Origin: Gymnothorax reevesii
Lineage: Eukaryota > Chordata > Actinopteri > Anguilliformes > Muraenidae
Length of the DNA stretch: 64,000 nt
Assembly (NCBI GenBank): GCA_029721435.1
Contig: CM056588.1
Coordinates: 42,410,930-42,474,929 of the forward strand
Reading direction: 5' to 3'
Shown piece after piece: positions 12,195-24,069 of this stretch (position 1 is the stretch's first letter; every line of letters begins with the position of its first letter). The translations under genes and the position numbers were made by a program. A model generated the notes under the pieces. That model had not been told where the DNA came from and did not search any database. It worked only from the letters and a program-made list of their open reading frames with translations.

Positions 12195-14265
12195 TTAGAA
12201 ACTGGCCTCAGATCAGCGATGGCAGTCTAATCATGTGACAGATTGTAAGCCACAGAACACCAGGGGTGGTCTCCTGAAGCATGCAGTAAGCCGATCCCTG
12301 CTTTTGTTGTATTCACCGGTCCTTGCTAGCATAACTGGTAGCTTGATAGCCTGAGTCATATAGCCATAAATGAGTCATATAGTCATGTATGTGTGTGGCA
12401 ATCAATTAACTTTCCATTTTTCTCCATTTCAGCTCATGATGTTTAAATTTCACTGTCTCACAGAGGGGTAAAGGGCTCCTGTTGTGTCACCAGGCACACA
12501 GCCAAGTAACCGTTACAAACCTTTTCAAAATCTGTTGAGGAAGTGACCGGCCAGAGGCAAGAGGGACCAATGAACTTCAGGCAACCAGTCAATCAGTCCA
12601 ATCAGTTATTCTCTCTGGTCCCCCCCTCCCATGTTTTGTCACAATTTTTTGAAATGGCTTGTAATTGCTGATTTGGCCGTGGACCTGGTGACACGGTAGG
12701 GGACCTTTTCGTGGAGGAAATAGTAACATTGACCATTTAATTAAGTTGTGGGGAGTCTAGCTCTTGTGTTTGGGGTGACCATTTTCTGTGGGATTGGTGT
12801 TTGGACGTCTGCAGTGGCGCAGGTTTCTAGGCATCGGTGAATGGGCTCAGTGATTTATTTTAATTACAGTGTGCAGAGCCAGTGAGCGAAACGATGTGGA
12901 AACGCATCACAACCTCCCGGCTCTCCACAGAATGAGGTAATGAATGAGAAATGAAGGGATTCCCGCGCGGGCTCGGCGGTTTTAACCCTGCTTGTATTCG
13001 TGCTGAAACCTCTCAGGCTTGCACAAAGGCCCAGGCTGCTGATCTGGGGTACTGCTCACACACACTTCACAGTGTAATCCCCACACAGAGAGCCATTATC
13101 AGCTAATCTCATTTACTGAGCACCTCCAATAGTCTCATATAAAAGGACATACTCACAGAAAGTGATTAGATGGGCCAGGGATTCATCAAAGGCCACGCTG
13201 AAGCACTACCTGAGAAATAGCTCGGCTTGGATAATCCAATCCTGCTCTCTGTGTTCAATTCCAAAACCATTCATCTTCTTCCAAAGACCATAAAACTGAT
13301 GAAGATTTAATTTCCATACGATTACTCTGATTAACAACCTAAGCTCTTTGTTGAGTGACCAAACTGTGCCCGTCTTACTTGGCAACTGTGTAAATGAATA
13401 AAAGAATGTCTGTTGAATTTGCTGTTATTTCAGTTTAATGGCATATTTCCCTATTTACCTAGTCAGGGTTCTTGTGCAATGGGGAACATGTAATTGTTGT
13501 TACCCAAAATTGCTGGTGACACACTACCTTTATGATGACTGGAATAAGGGAGTTTGTGGTCAAAGACTGGTATTTACTGTGAGTTTTTTAAGTACTTGCA
13601 CAGCGACTGTGTGTTGAGGGACCATATTTCCTAAAAGCTGTGGATGTGAGTAATCTGAATATAAAGGTGACAGTCCACGCTTAAATGTGAGGGTTTATAC
13701 ATTCATATTCAATAAGCCATTTAGAAGGATCCCCTCCCTTTAAAGTCATGTCCCAGAGCAAATACGAGCCATACCCACTGTGTGTTTCCATTTCAAATTA
13801 GCACCATAATTCTGTTGAACTCTTCATGTCATATGGGCAGCCTATAGGAACGTCAGTGTTCAAACTGCTCTCTGACATGAAGTGTATTTTCCTACTTTAC
13901 ACCGCAAACCCCCAAATAACCTTATACCTGCCACTGTAAGACTGGTTACCAGAACGTTCTGTTTGCGTTTAGAGCATTATTCACTGCATATGAAAGCTGT
14001 TTCAACCAAATGGAAACAGACGCTAAAGCTGAAATAGTATCAAAAACCCCAGTGAGTGAGTTATCTCTATCGTGAAAGTTGGAGGTTTTCTTCCCTTCAC
14101 GATAGGCACTGTGTCAAACTGAAAAGTATAATTGTCTCAGGTTTCCTCTGCCACATGGTAGATATTTAACGTTTAAGTTGAAATAGTGGCCTATTTTAGA
14201 GCAGCGACCAAAATAGGGGCCTAAAATAGTGTGCTTCCTCGACTGCAGGCCCGTGGGTGTAATGT
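12195..14265. other. Intronic stretch, no gene seen
   Basis: Mostly non-repetitive DNA. The block 12830-12990 (with 'gatttattttaattacag') is compact and complex and could be a conserved non-coding element, though this is only an impression. No exon of kcnq1 was recognised. Confidence 0.4.
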
Positions 14266-14267
14266 TT

Positions 14268-14432
14268 TCTCTGTGTGTATGTGTGTGTGTGTGTGTGTGT
14301 GTGGGGACATGTGTGTCTGTTTGTTTATATGTGTTTGTATATGCCTAAGTATGGGTTCATGTGTATGTTTTTGGATGTGTGTGTGTATTTGTGTAAAACA
14401 TTTGTGTGTGTATGTTTTTGTATGTGTGTGAG
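14268..14432. repeat. GT-rich tract
   Basis: (GT)n at about 14274-14302, followed by TGTTTG/TATGTG-rich low-complexity DNA to 14432. Confidence 0.9.
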
Positions 14433-14660
14433 ACGTCCTGGCAGTACTTAGAGAGCCTTGTTTCTCGGCCAATCCCCTGGCGCTCTCTGTGGTTAGCCTC
14501 TGATGCTATACATAGCCCTCTGTGGTGTCTGTGGGGCTGTTTATAGCAGGGAGACGGTTCTAGCCTTGGGCAGTGAGGCCGGGTTTGAGCTTGGTCCGTG
14601 TAGGGCTGTGGCCTGCTCCAAGGTCTGAAGCTCCACCAAGTGCCCCCATTCCCTCTCACC

Positions 14661-14691
14661 CCACACACACACACACACACACACATCCTTG
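14661..14691. repeat. (CA)n microsatellite
   Basis: Pure CA run directly preceding the interspersed repeat at 14692. Confidence 0.9.
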
Positions 14692-14975
14692 CACTTGTAT
14701 CTTTGTGAGGACATTACAATTGACTTCCATTCATTCTTCCTGTGTCTCTACAGCCTTTCCCTAATCTTAACAAAAAGCATTGTACGCCTAACCCAAACCC
14801 AAACCCTTAGCCTAACCTTAACCCATCCCCAATGCTAACCTTACCTCTAACCTTTACAAATAAGTCACAATTTGCCTTTGTAGTTGTGAGGACTGGCCAA
14901 AATGTCTTCACTTCCCAAAAAAGACTTCACTTTGTTGGTTAAAAACTCATTCCAATCCTCAGTATGTAGCAAGTA
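14692..14975 (+). repeat. TGTGAGGACATT-type fish repeat, copy B
   Basis: Begins with 'tatctttgtgaggacatt' and contains a core of 'cctaaccc/aacccaaaccc' telomere-like words. It matches copy A (8395-8625) in reverse orientation over most of its length. Like copy A it touches a CA run on its outer side, and another follows at 14980-15020. This kind of repeat, rich in TGTCC(T/C)CAC and CCTAACC, is widespread in fish (recollection). Confidence 0.75.
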
Positions 14976-14979
14976 CAAG

Positions 14980-15440
14980 AACACACACACACATGCGCGC
15001 GTTCGCGCACACACACGCGCACGTAGGACATAGAGCTGCTGCTAACCGCTGCTAAATTTACCCCAGTTTTTGTTTTGTTTGTGTTCCTCTATTAGTGGAT
15101 GGGTGTGTATCAGTTAATGCTTGAGAACATTTTGTACAATTCAGAAATATCTGAAATGCTTGTGTGTTTACATGACTGTGCACGTGTAGCTACTTTTGAA
15201 TATTTTTGTTCTCATGCACATTGTTGTTTATGTTTTTATGTATGTGTTTTTTTCATGTATAGATTTGCAGGTGTACATGTGAGTGTTTGCATGTCTGAAT
15301 GTGTTTGTGCGAGTTTGTTTTTGTGTGTGTATGCATGCATGTGCGTGTGCGTGTCCTTAAATGCACGGTTCTGCATGTGACCCGGGGCATGTGAGCTTGC
15401 CTTGGTGTGCGAATGAGCGTTTGCTCGTCTGTGTGCAGAT
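14980..15440. repeat. CA/CG run and GT-rich low-complexity DNA
   Basis: A short (CA)/(CG)-alternating run at 14980-15025, then a worn TGTTTGTG/GTGCATGT tract at about 15160-15440. Confidence 0.7.
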
Positions 15441-16490
15441 TGTGTTTGTGCGTGTTCGCCTGTGAAAGCCACTTTGTTCTGGGGTGAGTCCAGTCCTAGT
15501 AAAGATCTCTCCTGCTCAGAAAAAGCCGGAGTCTGGCACCAGTCCAGACCTCTGGACTGAGGTAACCTCACCCCCCCACCCCCCCACCCGCGGGACCCGG
15601 GGAGCGGGCGTGAAAATGTAGAGCAGAAGATGCAGAGGCCGCAGCTATCTGTACTGCGAAAACCAGAAACATCTCAACCAGCATTACGGGCCTATTTTTC
15701 TGTCTCAAATCCTATTCCCCTTCAGTTTTTCCAGATGAAATGATTCCTTAAGTGGTGTGAGATTTTCTCTCAGTGCAAGATGGGGTTAGTGACAATTACT
15801 GTGTCAAGTAAACTGTGACTGAAAACAATTTGATATTTTTTTGTACATATGATGAAAAAGTATGTTCTTAAATCTGATTGTGAGACTAGAACACTGAAGG
15901 TTTACCTTTCTGTATGTGTTTCCAGCTCTCAGTGCTCACCTTCCATCATGTTACACAGAAACGTCTGACGTCTAGTGTCGTCCGGCAGCATTTGAGAGTA
16001 GAAACTGCTCTGAGAAGCTAGCGGTTTTGGTGAGGGAGGAAGGCATGTTAATAATGCACAGTGTTGACCTTTTACATCCAGAGAGGCGGGATCGTTTTTT
16101 TTTTTTTTTGTTTTATTGTTCCATGATGGTGATGAGTGAATAATAGAGGTCAGTGAGAAGGGGCATCATGGGCCAGAGCCGATCTCCGCTCTGCAGAGGG
16201 GCATTCCTGAGACCCCGTACTTCAGGAACAAGGCCAAAGTCTTTGGCTGGGTGGTTCAATGCTGTAAAAGTCTGCCTCAATAAGCATTCTTGTCTTATTA
16301 AAGACTTACAGTCTTATTTTTTGTCCTCTCTCAAGTTTAAGTGCTTCCTTCTTTTAATTTAGAATGCTTGATAAGTGAAGTTTTCTTATCGTGTTGGCAG
16401 ATCTTGAAGAGAATGAAAACAATCTCACCTCAATGGCAAATTTCTGTATAATTGAGGAAAACGCATAGGACTTTAAGTCTCGCTGTAGGA
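15441..16490. other. Intronic stretch, nothing recognised
   Basis: C-runs at about 15570-15590 and a poly(T) run at about 16096-16110 are the only notable points. No exon or repeat ends were found. Confidence 0.4.
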
Positions 16491-16491
16491 G

Positions 16492-16652
16492 TATATCGTC
16501 GCCCTATTAAAATAATGGCTTAAGTCATTTTTTTCAAGTTTTTGAGAAAACACAGAAAACATTATCAAAGCATTATCAAGAAATGAATTAGGCCAAAAAC
16601 TCCTTTTGTCAAAAAATGACATAGGCCATTATTTTAATAGGGTGACGATATA
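16492..16652. mobile_element. Short fold-back MITE with TA ends
   Basis: The two ends are inverted copies: 'tatatcgtcgccctattaaa' on the left and 'ttaatagggtgacgatata' on the right. The match extends inward through 'ataatgg(c)' and 'gtcattttttt'. The arms are about 42 bases and the whole is about 160 bp. TA at both borders fits Tc1/mariner-type target duplication. No coding capacity. Confidence 0.8.
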
Positions 16653-16724
16653 AGAAAAAAATGATAAACAGCCGGAGCGCTTGTGGTTTCCCTAAAACCT
16701 CTGGGGCTCATCTAAGGAATGCTT

Positions 16725-16944
16725 CAAAAAAGGAGAGGAAAACTTATAACCAAAAAACAATGGTATAAATAATCCATGTCCAGACACTCAAGATGGTCCT
16801 ATAAAATGTAAAAAGCCTTTAATCCATAGGGCTATGGACACATAAAAAATATACCAACGCGCATCGGCTTACACCTGAACAGTGCCTGGACTTGGATTAT
16901 TTAAACCATTGTTTTTTGGTTATAAGTTTTCCTCTCCTTTTCTT
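16725..16944. mobile_element. Fold-back repeat, AAGGAGAGGAAAAC ends
   Basis: The left arm (from 'aaaaggagaggaaaacttat', through ataaccaaaaaacaatgg) is repeated as its reverse complement at 16880-16944. Each arm is about 62 bases, enclosing a ~90-base core with a 'ccaacgcgcatcggctt' phrase. It lies only ~75 bases after the MITE at 16492-16652. Family not named. Confidence 0.75.
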
Positions 16945-17139
16945 AAGTGTGACGATACACTGGGAATATGAATTGTGCTGGATTTTGCAGTGTTTAGAGG
17001 GTGGGGGTGGAAGGTGAGGAGCTGGTTAGCAGGAAGTGTTCAGGGCTGAAATCACACACAGAGAGCTGTGCTTTGTGTGGCAACTTATTGTTCTGTTTCA
17101 ATGTTTTCAAAGGTTCTTGTTGCATTTTCCTGTTCTTTC

Positions 17140-17330
17140 TTTGTGCGTGTGTATGTCTGTGTCTGTATTCACGCTCGTTAGCGTGTTTTTTGTGTGCGTC
17201 TGTGTTTGTATGTACGTGTGTACGTACTCGTGATTGCATATGCAGAAATTTGTGCACGTGTGCTTGTGCGCACCTGTCTCTGTACGTGTGGGCATGTGCG
17301 CCTGTCTGTGTGTGTGTGTGTGTGTGTTTG
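17140..17330. repeat. GT-rich tract
   Basis: Irregular GTGTGT/GTACGTG sequence ending in a (GT)n run at about 17308-17328. Confidence 0.85.
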
Positions 17331-17424
17331 TTTGGAAAGAGAGAAGGAGTGGCTGAAAGAGTGTGTGTCACTGATTCTGCCCCTGATGAAACAGAACCTC
17401 TTGTGTTTTCAGCCACTGTAGAAC

Positions 17425-17745
17425 TAAACCACAAATACGAGGCCCAGACACACAAGCACCAAACAGATGAGCCCCAAACAGTCCAACCCCAAACCCACAA
17501 GGCCCAAAGACATAAGCGCCAAACAGACGAGCCCCAAACAGTCAAGTACCAAACACACGAGTCCCAAACAGTCCAACCCCAAACACATAAGCAACAAAAA
17601 GATGAGCCCCATACAGTCAAGCCCCAAACAGTCGATTTCCAAACACACAAGGCCCAAACACATAAGCACCAAGCAGAGGGGCCCCAAACAGTCGAGCCCC
17701 AAACAGTAGAGTTCCAAACACACCATCCCCGAACAGTCGCTTAGG
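17425..17745. repeat. 15-bp minisatellite, CCAAACA unit
   Basis: About 21 copies of a 15-base unit built around CCAAACA (for example 'ccaaacagatgagcc'), with signs of longer 60/75-base repeats. Because 15 is divisible by three, both strands carry regular five-residue peptide repeats: QT-rich on the + strand and CLGLD/CLGLV on the minus strand. The minus-strand frame superficially resembles pentapeptide-repeat proteins but is explained by the DNA repeat. Confidence 0.85.
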
Positions 17746-18285
17746 AGACTAGGCTGCTGCGGCATTCGCTCATAAATACCCTCCACATATCATTGTGCTC
17801 CTGTCCTCTGTACGATGTCGGGGAGCCAGCCAGGAGATATGAATAGCACCTTTGTCTGCTGGAATACAGTTGCTTCTGGTGCTGTGGGGGGGTGGAGGGG
17901 TGCAGGTAATTTCACAACCAGAGGGGGAACTGTGGAATCAGAGGTGTTTGGCAGAGGGAGGCGGCGGTGCTGGAAATTATCTTTAGGTATTGGAGTGTGG
18001 GGAGGGGTTGGCTGCGTAGGATGTGATGGACAGGTAGGACATGTTGTCATAGCTCCCTATTAGATCTGGCTTTGATACAGGTGCTCTGATAGCTTTAATC
18101 CTGAAGACCAGAGACAACCATTGCTCTGCCCTTCAGTCTCCATTTAAAAACCTAGTTTAGAATTTTCCATTAACTGCAGCCACTCTAGACTGGAATACTT
18201 GGGTGGACTCAAAACAACAAGAGAGGAATTTTCATTCATTTTAATAGGGTGGGTGCTTATTGGGTGGTCCATGATTCACTGTACT
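17746..18285. other. Intronic stretch, nothing recognised
   Basis: Contains G-rich pieces around 17885-18010 but no supported feature. Confidence 0.4.
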
Positions 18286-18445
18286 TGTGGTGTGTGTTTG
18301 TATGTGAATGTGTGAGTGTATTGTGTTTGTTTGGCTATGAATTTGTGAAAATGAGTGTGTGCTTGTGTTTGTGTATGAATTTTTATGTGTGCATGTGTGT
18401 GTCCCTGCATTTGTGAGTGTTTGTGTGTGTGTGTGGGTCTGTACA
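18286..18445. repeat. GT-rich low-complexity tract
   Basis: TGTGTTTG and GTGAGTGT words dominate; the pure (GT)n part is short (about 18421-18436). Confidence 0.8.
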
Positions 18446-18863
18446 TGCATGCCAGGTTGTGTGTGTCCATACGCATAGCACCAGTGCTGTGTGGTGAAAT
18501 GGCTCAGTGTGAATAAACAGCAGATTTAAGAGGTTTGCATATATGTATGAGGTCTGACATTGATGCTTTGCCAGGTTGATATTTGATCCTGTTAAATTTC
18601 ACCTCAGACAAAGATGTCTTTGTGGACGGCTGTCTGAGGGGCAGGTGATAAACAGTTAACCGAAACACTTCGCCCCAGCCCGACTCGTGCAGCTGCAGCT
18701 CTCTGCCGAATATTTGCGGTCAGCGCGAGATGTTAACTGAAGCCTTCTTGGACATGAAAACCTGCAACTGTTTCAGGATGATGTTTCCATTGTTTTGGGC
18801 CAAAGCCTTTGCAGACAGCGAAGAACTGCAGCCAGGGGAGTCTGCGATTCCAAAACACGAGGG

Positions 18864-18960
18864 CTGAGGGAGAGAGAGAGAGAGAGAGGGAGGGGGGCAG
18901 AGAGAGGGAGCAGGAGAGAGGGATGGAGGAAGTGAGACAGAGAGGGAGAGACAGAATGAG
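18864..18960. repeat. GA-rich purine tract
   Basis: GAGA and GGGA repeats over about 95 bases. Confidence 0.85.
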
Positions 18961-19114
18961 CAAGAGTTCAAGATCAACTCTAAACTTTGTTTTAAAAGCA
19001 ATAGGAAAAAAGAGTACCCACAAATCACCAGTAATGATTAATACCAAAGAAGCGAAATAAAAGGCAGTTGAATGTCGGAGAAAATGGATTGAATGCGAGG
19101 AAGACAGACTAGCG

Positions 19115-19134
19115 AGAGAGTATGTGTGAGAGAG

Positions 19135-19179
<45 letters not shown>

Positions 19180-19187
19180 AAGGGAGC
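19115..19187. repeat. (GA)n microsatellite
   Basis: Almost pure (GA)n at 19137-19174 with similar flanks. Confidence 0.9.
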
Positions 19188-20440
19188 CAGATTAAATTGA
19201 ATGTTATGTACTCCGGGGGTACGTGCCGAGTCTGAATTGGAAACAGTAGAGCTGGGGCGTGGTGTGAGATTATAGCTGCTGTATGAGCCAACTCTGTTCA
19301 ATATCTGTATGGGTGCGCAGCCAACAGCCCCCGGCCTCTCCCTCCAGCTCTGGGAAATTAACCCTTGAATGGAAAGAGATGACACATTTGCACTTGTCGT
19401 GTGCTTAACTGAGCATTTTAATGTTTATCTCACATTTTGGCCTGGTGAGAAAAAGCAGGAAAATTCCCAAAAATGGTTTTGAACTTTGAAAAGCCCAAAT
19501 GTCTTCAATGGGCCCGACTTTGGCCGCGGCACAAGGGCTACAGTGAAGTTTAGCTGCTGAATCGCAGTCAGACCTGGGCCTTGGCAGTGGAGAAGGAATA
19601 AAAATGAAAGAAGATGATATTTTAGAGATGATCCAGATGTCAGGATGGAAAAAACATTTCAGAATCAATCCACATTTAATGATTTAAACCCCCTTTTTTT
19701 TCGACCTGAAATTAAGGTCAGTTGGAAGCTTGCAGTCCACGGCAAGAAAATACTCTTGGGGCTGTTTATGCAGTGTGTGCAGTAAGCAGACATATTCAAA
19801 ATGAATTACTAATTGACACCGTCCAGTCACAGAGGAGAAAAGAAACAGATGTAAACGAAACACTGAACACAACACAAAAAGAAAACCACATCACTTATTC
19901 TGTGAGTGAACTGAAATGCCTGAAAAGCGAGTTAGAATGGCATTGGGCCCTTGAAAGAGAATGCACTACGGCAGAAAATGTGAAATGTGTTAAACAAAGA
20001 CAAATTCAACGTACTCTCAGCATGCACAGTTGGGCCATTGTGACTGGCTGTCACCCTGGCTGTAAACACCTGCCTGCCCAATGAGGAGAGGCCAAGTTCC
20101 TGATACCGTCTTCAGGAGAAGGAAACTGAGCTCCTCGTCCTTTTAGAGAAAATACTAACCTGAGAGTTGAAAGACAATAAAATTCTTCCCTTATTTTTTT
20201 GGCCAGACCAGCTTACATCTGCAAATGTCTGTAGCTGAGTAAGTGAGTAACGGACAGACTGATGGACAGACGGATGGATGGACCTTGTTTTTCCTTTTGC
20301 CAAATTTCCAGCGCTTCCTGGTCAGGAAATACTTCTAATCCCCATGGAAGAAAAAAATGTGGGGCACAAAATTAGGCGCAACATTGTCACTGCCTCTCTG
20401 GCAGAAAGAAATGCTGAGAACATGGGGAAAAATGCTGCAA
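19188..20440. other. Intronic stretch, nothing recognised
   Basis: Ordinary complexity; no repeat ends or exon signals that I can defend. Confidence 0.4.
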
Positions 20441-20815
20441 GAGAGGGATTTAAAGAGAGATGGAGAGAGAAAGAGATGGAGGAGGACAGAGATGAGAGAG
20501 AGACTGAGGGATAGAGGTGTGGATGGACATTGGCGGGATCAGAGTGTTAAAAGAGGAGATATGGACACTGAAAGGTCAGTGAGCAGGTGGATTCCACTGG
20601 GTTGGCTGACAGTGCTCTGTTCGCAGCAGAACAGCAGAATTTACCATCACCAATACTGAGAGATCCAGTGATTCTGTCCGAGCGACACACAGAGCCTGAG
20701 ATGGAAGGACCTGTATTTATGAATGGTGTGAAGTTTAATGGGGAGGGGGGGGCCATGATGGAGAGGGAGAGAGAGAGAGACATGGAGAGAGAGAGAGAGA
20801 GCGGGGCCGCTGGGC
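20441..20815. repeat. Purine-rich GAGA segments
   Basis: Two GAGA-rich stretches (about 20446-20515 and 20757-20803) with normal DNA between. A third C-rich simple repeat (cccctc)n lies at about 21030-21057. Confidence 0.75.
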
Positions 20816-21059
20816 AGCGGCAGGAATGAGGTGAAATAGTTTGGATGCCAGACCTACATCTGGCCGTCAGCAGTGGGAGAATAACGATGAGGGGGTGTGC
20901 TTTATTTCACTGTTTTTCGTAATGGAAAGAGAAGCTGCCCGTAAGGAGTACTTCTGGGAAGGGGAGGGGGGTGGGGGGTGTCTCCGGCCCTGTCGCGTGT
21001 CACGGGCCGCATACCGTAATTCCACCGCTCCCCCCTCCCCCTCCCCCTCCCCCTCCAGA

Positions 21060-21830
21060 CTGTACTGGGCACTGCGTACTCCGGTGTACCAGGACGTCCT
21101 GTCCCAAACAGTCCACTTATGTTCTCCCCTCCCTCAAAGGCACGCACACACTGAGACAGGAGCCAGTTTGGTGTCTGGTTGAAACCATTTGTGCAGGTAT
21201 TGTGTGTGTGAGTGTGCACTGGGCAGGTTGCTCTGACTTGACTGTTGGCTTTCAGGGGCTCAGGGGTTGTAGTTTCATGGTTCTGGCTGGGTGGAGTGAG
21301 GGTGCGGTGATGTTAGGTGTGAGGATGTGGAACTGGTGAAGCTGAGGTTATATCGAGCGACATGCTGATTCACACATACTGTCACCACCAGAATTTGTGG
21401 TGTGCGGACACATTTTGTTATTTTGATTCTGTACTCTAGAGTTTTCAGTTTGAAAGGATACTATGACAGTGAGGTTGAAGTGCAGACTGTCAACTATAAT
21501 TTGAGGGTGTCTACGATTGATTTTTTATGGATATCAGATGAACTGTAATCATTAGCACACTCTGACCCATGAGCACAAAGGTACATCCATATAACACTAC
21601 TGACCGACACGTACACATATGCACACCTGCATACACAAACACGGACATGCACAGACTGACACACTCATGCTGCTCTCTTATATACTCATATAAACACACA
21701 GAGAGCGAGAATTGAGATAAGCACTCATGGGCTCTCATGCACACGAGCAGCGCACACTGACTGACAGACATGCTCACACAATCTCACGCATGTGCACAGT
21801 AATTGTAGTTGTACTTATATTGCAGAAAGT
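21060..21830. other. Intronic stretch, nothing recognised
   Basis: Short CA-rich patches near 21600-21680 only. Confidence 0.4.
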
Positions 21831-21831
21831 G

Positions 21832-22325
21832 CACTATTTTGGTGAAACTAGGTCAAAGGTCAAGGTCAAGGTCACACATAAGCACATAGGAAGCCATATC
21901 TTTGGTTCTAATCATCGTAGACACTTCAAATCAAGTGCATATTGTTGATAAACCAAAGGTATATCTTACTTGACCTAGGTACTGCACTATTTTGGTGAAA
22001 CTAGGTCAAAGGTCAAGGTCAAGGTCACACAAAAGCACATAGGAAGCCATATCTCCGGTTCTTATCATCGTCGAGACTTCAAACCAAGAGCATTTTTTTC
22101 ATAAACGAAAGGTCTTTCTTACTTGACCAATGAATCTAAGTCAAAAGTCAAGGTCATGGTCACCCAAAATGTCAAAAACAAATAAGGAGCCAAAGCTTCG
22201 CTTCTAATCAGTGTATATACTTCAAACCAAGTGCATGCTCTGTTGATAAACTCAAGGCCTGCGTTACCTGACCTAAGCACTGCACTATTTTGGTAAATTG
22301 AGGTCAAAGGTCAAGGTCACTTAAG
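21832..22325. repeat. ~150-bp tandem repeat rich in AGGTCA
   Basis: The block 'cactattttggtgaaactag' plus 'gtcaaaggtcaaggtcaagg' occurs at about 21832, again near 21986, in a diverged form near 22130, and near 22283. Units are about 150 bases. Each carries two to four AGGTCA hexamers, several preceded by TCA (TCAAGGTCA). It belongs to a type of fish interspersed repeat with a 'caaggtcaaggtcac' signature. Confidence 0.8.
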
Positions 22326-22650
22326 CAGCGCTCTCTTCTGGTTTATTTTTTGCTCTGTCTGTCTGTTCATGTGCACTCTACAGGCCACAGTTTTCACATT
22401 ATCCTCATCAAACTTGGTGACAACATTGACTAGCCTTGTGGCTAGAGACCAGTCTCTTTTCGAGGTCAAAGCTCAAGCTCACCAAAAAGGTCCAAAACAC
22501 ATTTTGGTTTATAACTTCGCTACTATTACAGCTAGAGACTTGAATCCAACTCCATTCCATTCATTCTGTTTCAGAGATCTGTGCATAATTCTGGCAAGTC
22601 CTCATTATATGAATGACCTTTCATTGGTTTATTATTACGAGGACAGTCCC
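22326..22650. repeat. Continuation of interspersed repeat
   Basis: A 'tctgtctgtctgttcatgtg' phrase followed by 'atcctcatcaaacttggtga' and a further 'gaggtcaaagctcaagctca' block. The CTGTCTG plus 'catcaaacttggtga' wording goes with the AGGTCA-rich repeat upstream (recollection of the family). Confidence 0.55.
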
Positions 22651-23098
22651 CATCAATTAACTGTCACAACAATAAACAGGGCTGCTTTAGCTAACATAGC
22701 TAATTGTCAGCTGTCGTCCCCAGCCAGCACTTTAGGGCACTTTAAGAAATAAAAAACACAGGGCATTTGGAAAATGAGAATGGGAAAAGGGGAAGGATAC
22801 AATACAATTCAAAGCAAGTACAATGATGCAAAATATATGAACATAATAGGTACAAACACAAACAGGATAAGGGGTCAATGTAGCAAACTTTATCAGAAAA
22901 AGTTTTGCAAGTCATGCAGTAAAAACAATTTAAAAAAGGGAATAAAATATTAATATATATTCATATTAATAGATATAATATTCACAACAAGTCATCTTAA
23001 AAACATGCAGATATGCTGGTGGTTAGCAAAGACAGAGGGGTTGCATCAATGATCATGTCACATGCAACACACATACACCACAAAATATTAATGTAAGC

Positions 23099-23611
23099 CA
23101 GGGGTGGCCAACCCTTGTCCTGGAGAGCCGCTGTTTCTGCTGATTTTGGTGTTACTTTGCACTCGATTGATGGATTAAATTTGTTGATTACTCACTTAAC
23201 TGATCTCACCTGGTGTTTCAGGCTTAATTTGGCAATCAAGCAATTAATTTGGTAATTGAGCCAATCAAGCAATTAGAAGGAACAACCCACAAGACTCCTA
23301 GAGCCAATTAAGCAGACTTGCATGTTGTGATACATTTGTCAATGTGGTTGGATATTTAGCATAGTTTTAATGCAGGCATAGTAGAAGTACAGAGTACAGA
23401 TAAAAGTTTATAGAGCAGGGGTGGATAACGCTGGTCATGTAGAGCCAGAGGGTGTGCCGAGTTAGGTTTTAATCGGGTGTGGAAAACCAAAGAGACCAGT
23501 TGAGATAAGTGAAGGGTGTAATCAACTGCTTTAATTCATCACTCAAGTGCAGAGTAACACTAAAAACCAGCAAACACTGCGGCTCTCCAGGACCAGGGTT
23601 GGCCACCCCTG
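23099..23611. mobile_element. hAT-type MITE with 8-bp target duplication
   Basis: The ends are long inverted repeats beginning 'caggggtggccaaccc' on the left and the complement 'gggttggccacccctg' on the right. Similarity runs inward for more than 100 bases. Both sides are flanked by the identical octamer ATGTAAGC (23091-23098 and 23612-23619), the 8-bp duplication expected of hAT elements. No coding region. A second CAGGGGTGG-like start inside (about 23417) suggests a composite or partly duplicated element. It sits at the 3' part of the minus-strand LINE. Confidence 0.92.
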
Positions 23612-24069
23612 ATGTAAGCAGTTGTTATTATTAGCAAACCATGTTTTTTTTTTAGATATTTAGTAAAAGTCGAGAAAGTGTCAGTGTCTTTAATGTGGGC
23701 GGGTAGTGAGTTCCAGTTTTGTATGGCTGTAACAGAGAGTGACAATTGACCAAAAATACTTTATCTAAATGGGACTAAAGAGGCTCCTGACAGTCCGACA
23801 TGTGCTGTTACGTTGCGTTATGAGTGACTGAAGAGGAGGAGGAGCAAGATTTAATAAACTGGACATATGTTCCTGTATTTTATTACATCCTCCCAGCTCA
23901 GAAGTTTGTTTTTGTTAACAATGATTGGAGCTGTTGGGCTTCTGATCCAAAACTTCAAGGATTTGCTTATACAGGGTAGCCAGTGGCTTTACAGTAGAGC
24001 TGTTAGTTTGTCCCCAGCATGTAAGACAGTATGCTAGATGCGACATTATCATGGCATCTGTAATATAAT

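Noticed and set aside
14780..14870. Interstitial telomere sequence
   Set aside because: The CCTAACC/AACCC words are irregular and part of an interspersed repeat also found near 8460; no pure TTAGGG array.
17001..17744. 247-codon + frame and 218-codon minus frame
   Set aside because: They cover a GT tract and a 15-bp minisatellite; the peptide regularity mirrors the DNA repeat.
21511..21777. 88-codon minus-strand frame rich in Cys/Ser/Val
   Set aside because: It lies over CA-rich low-complexity DNA and has no recognisable family features.
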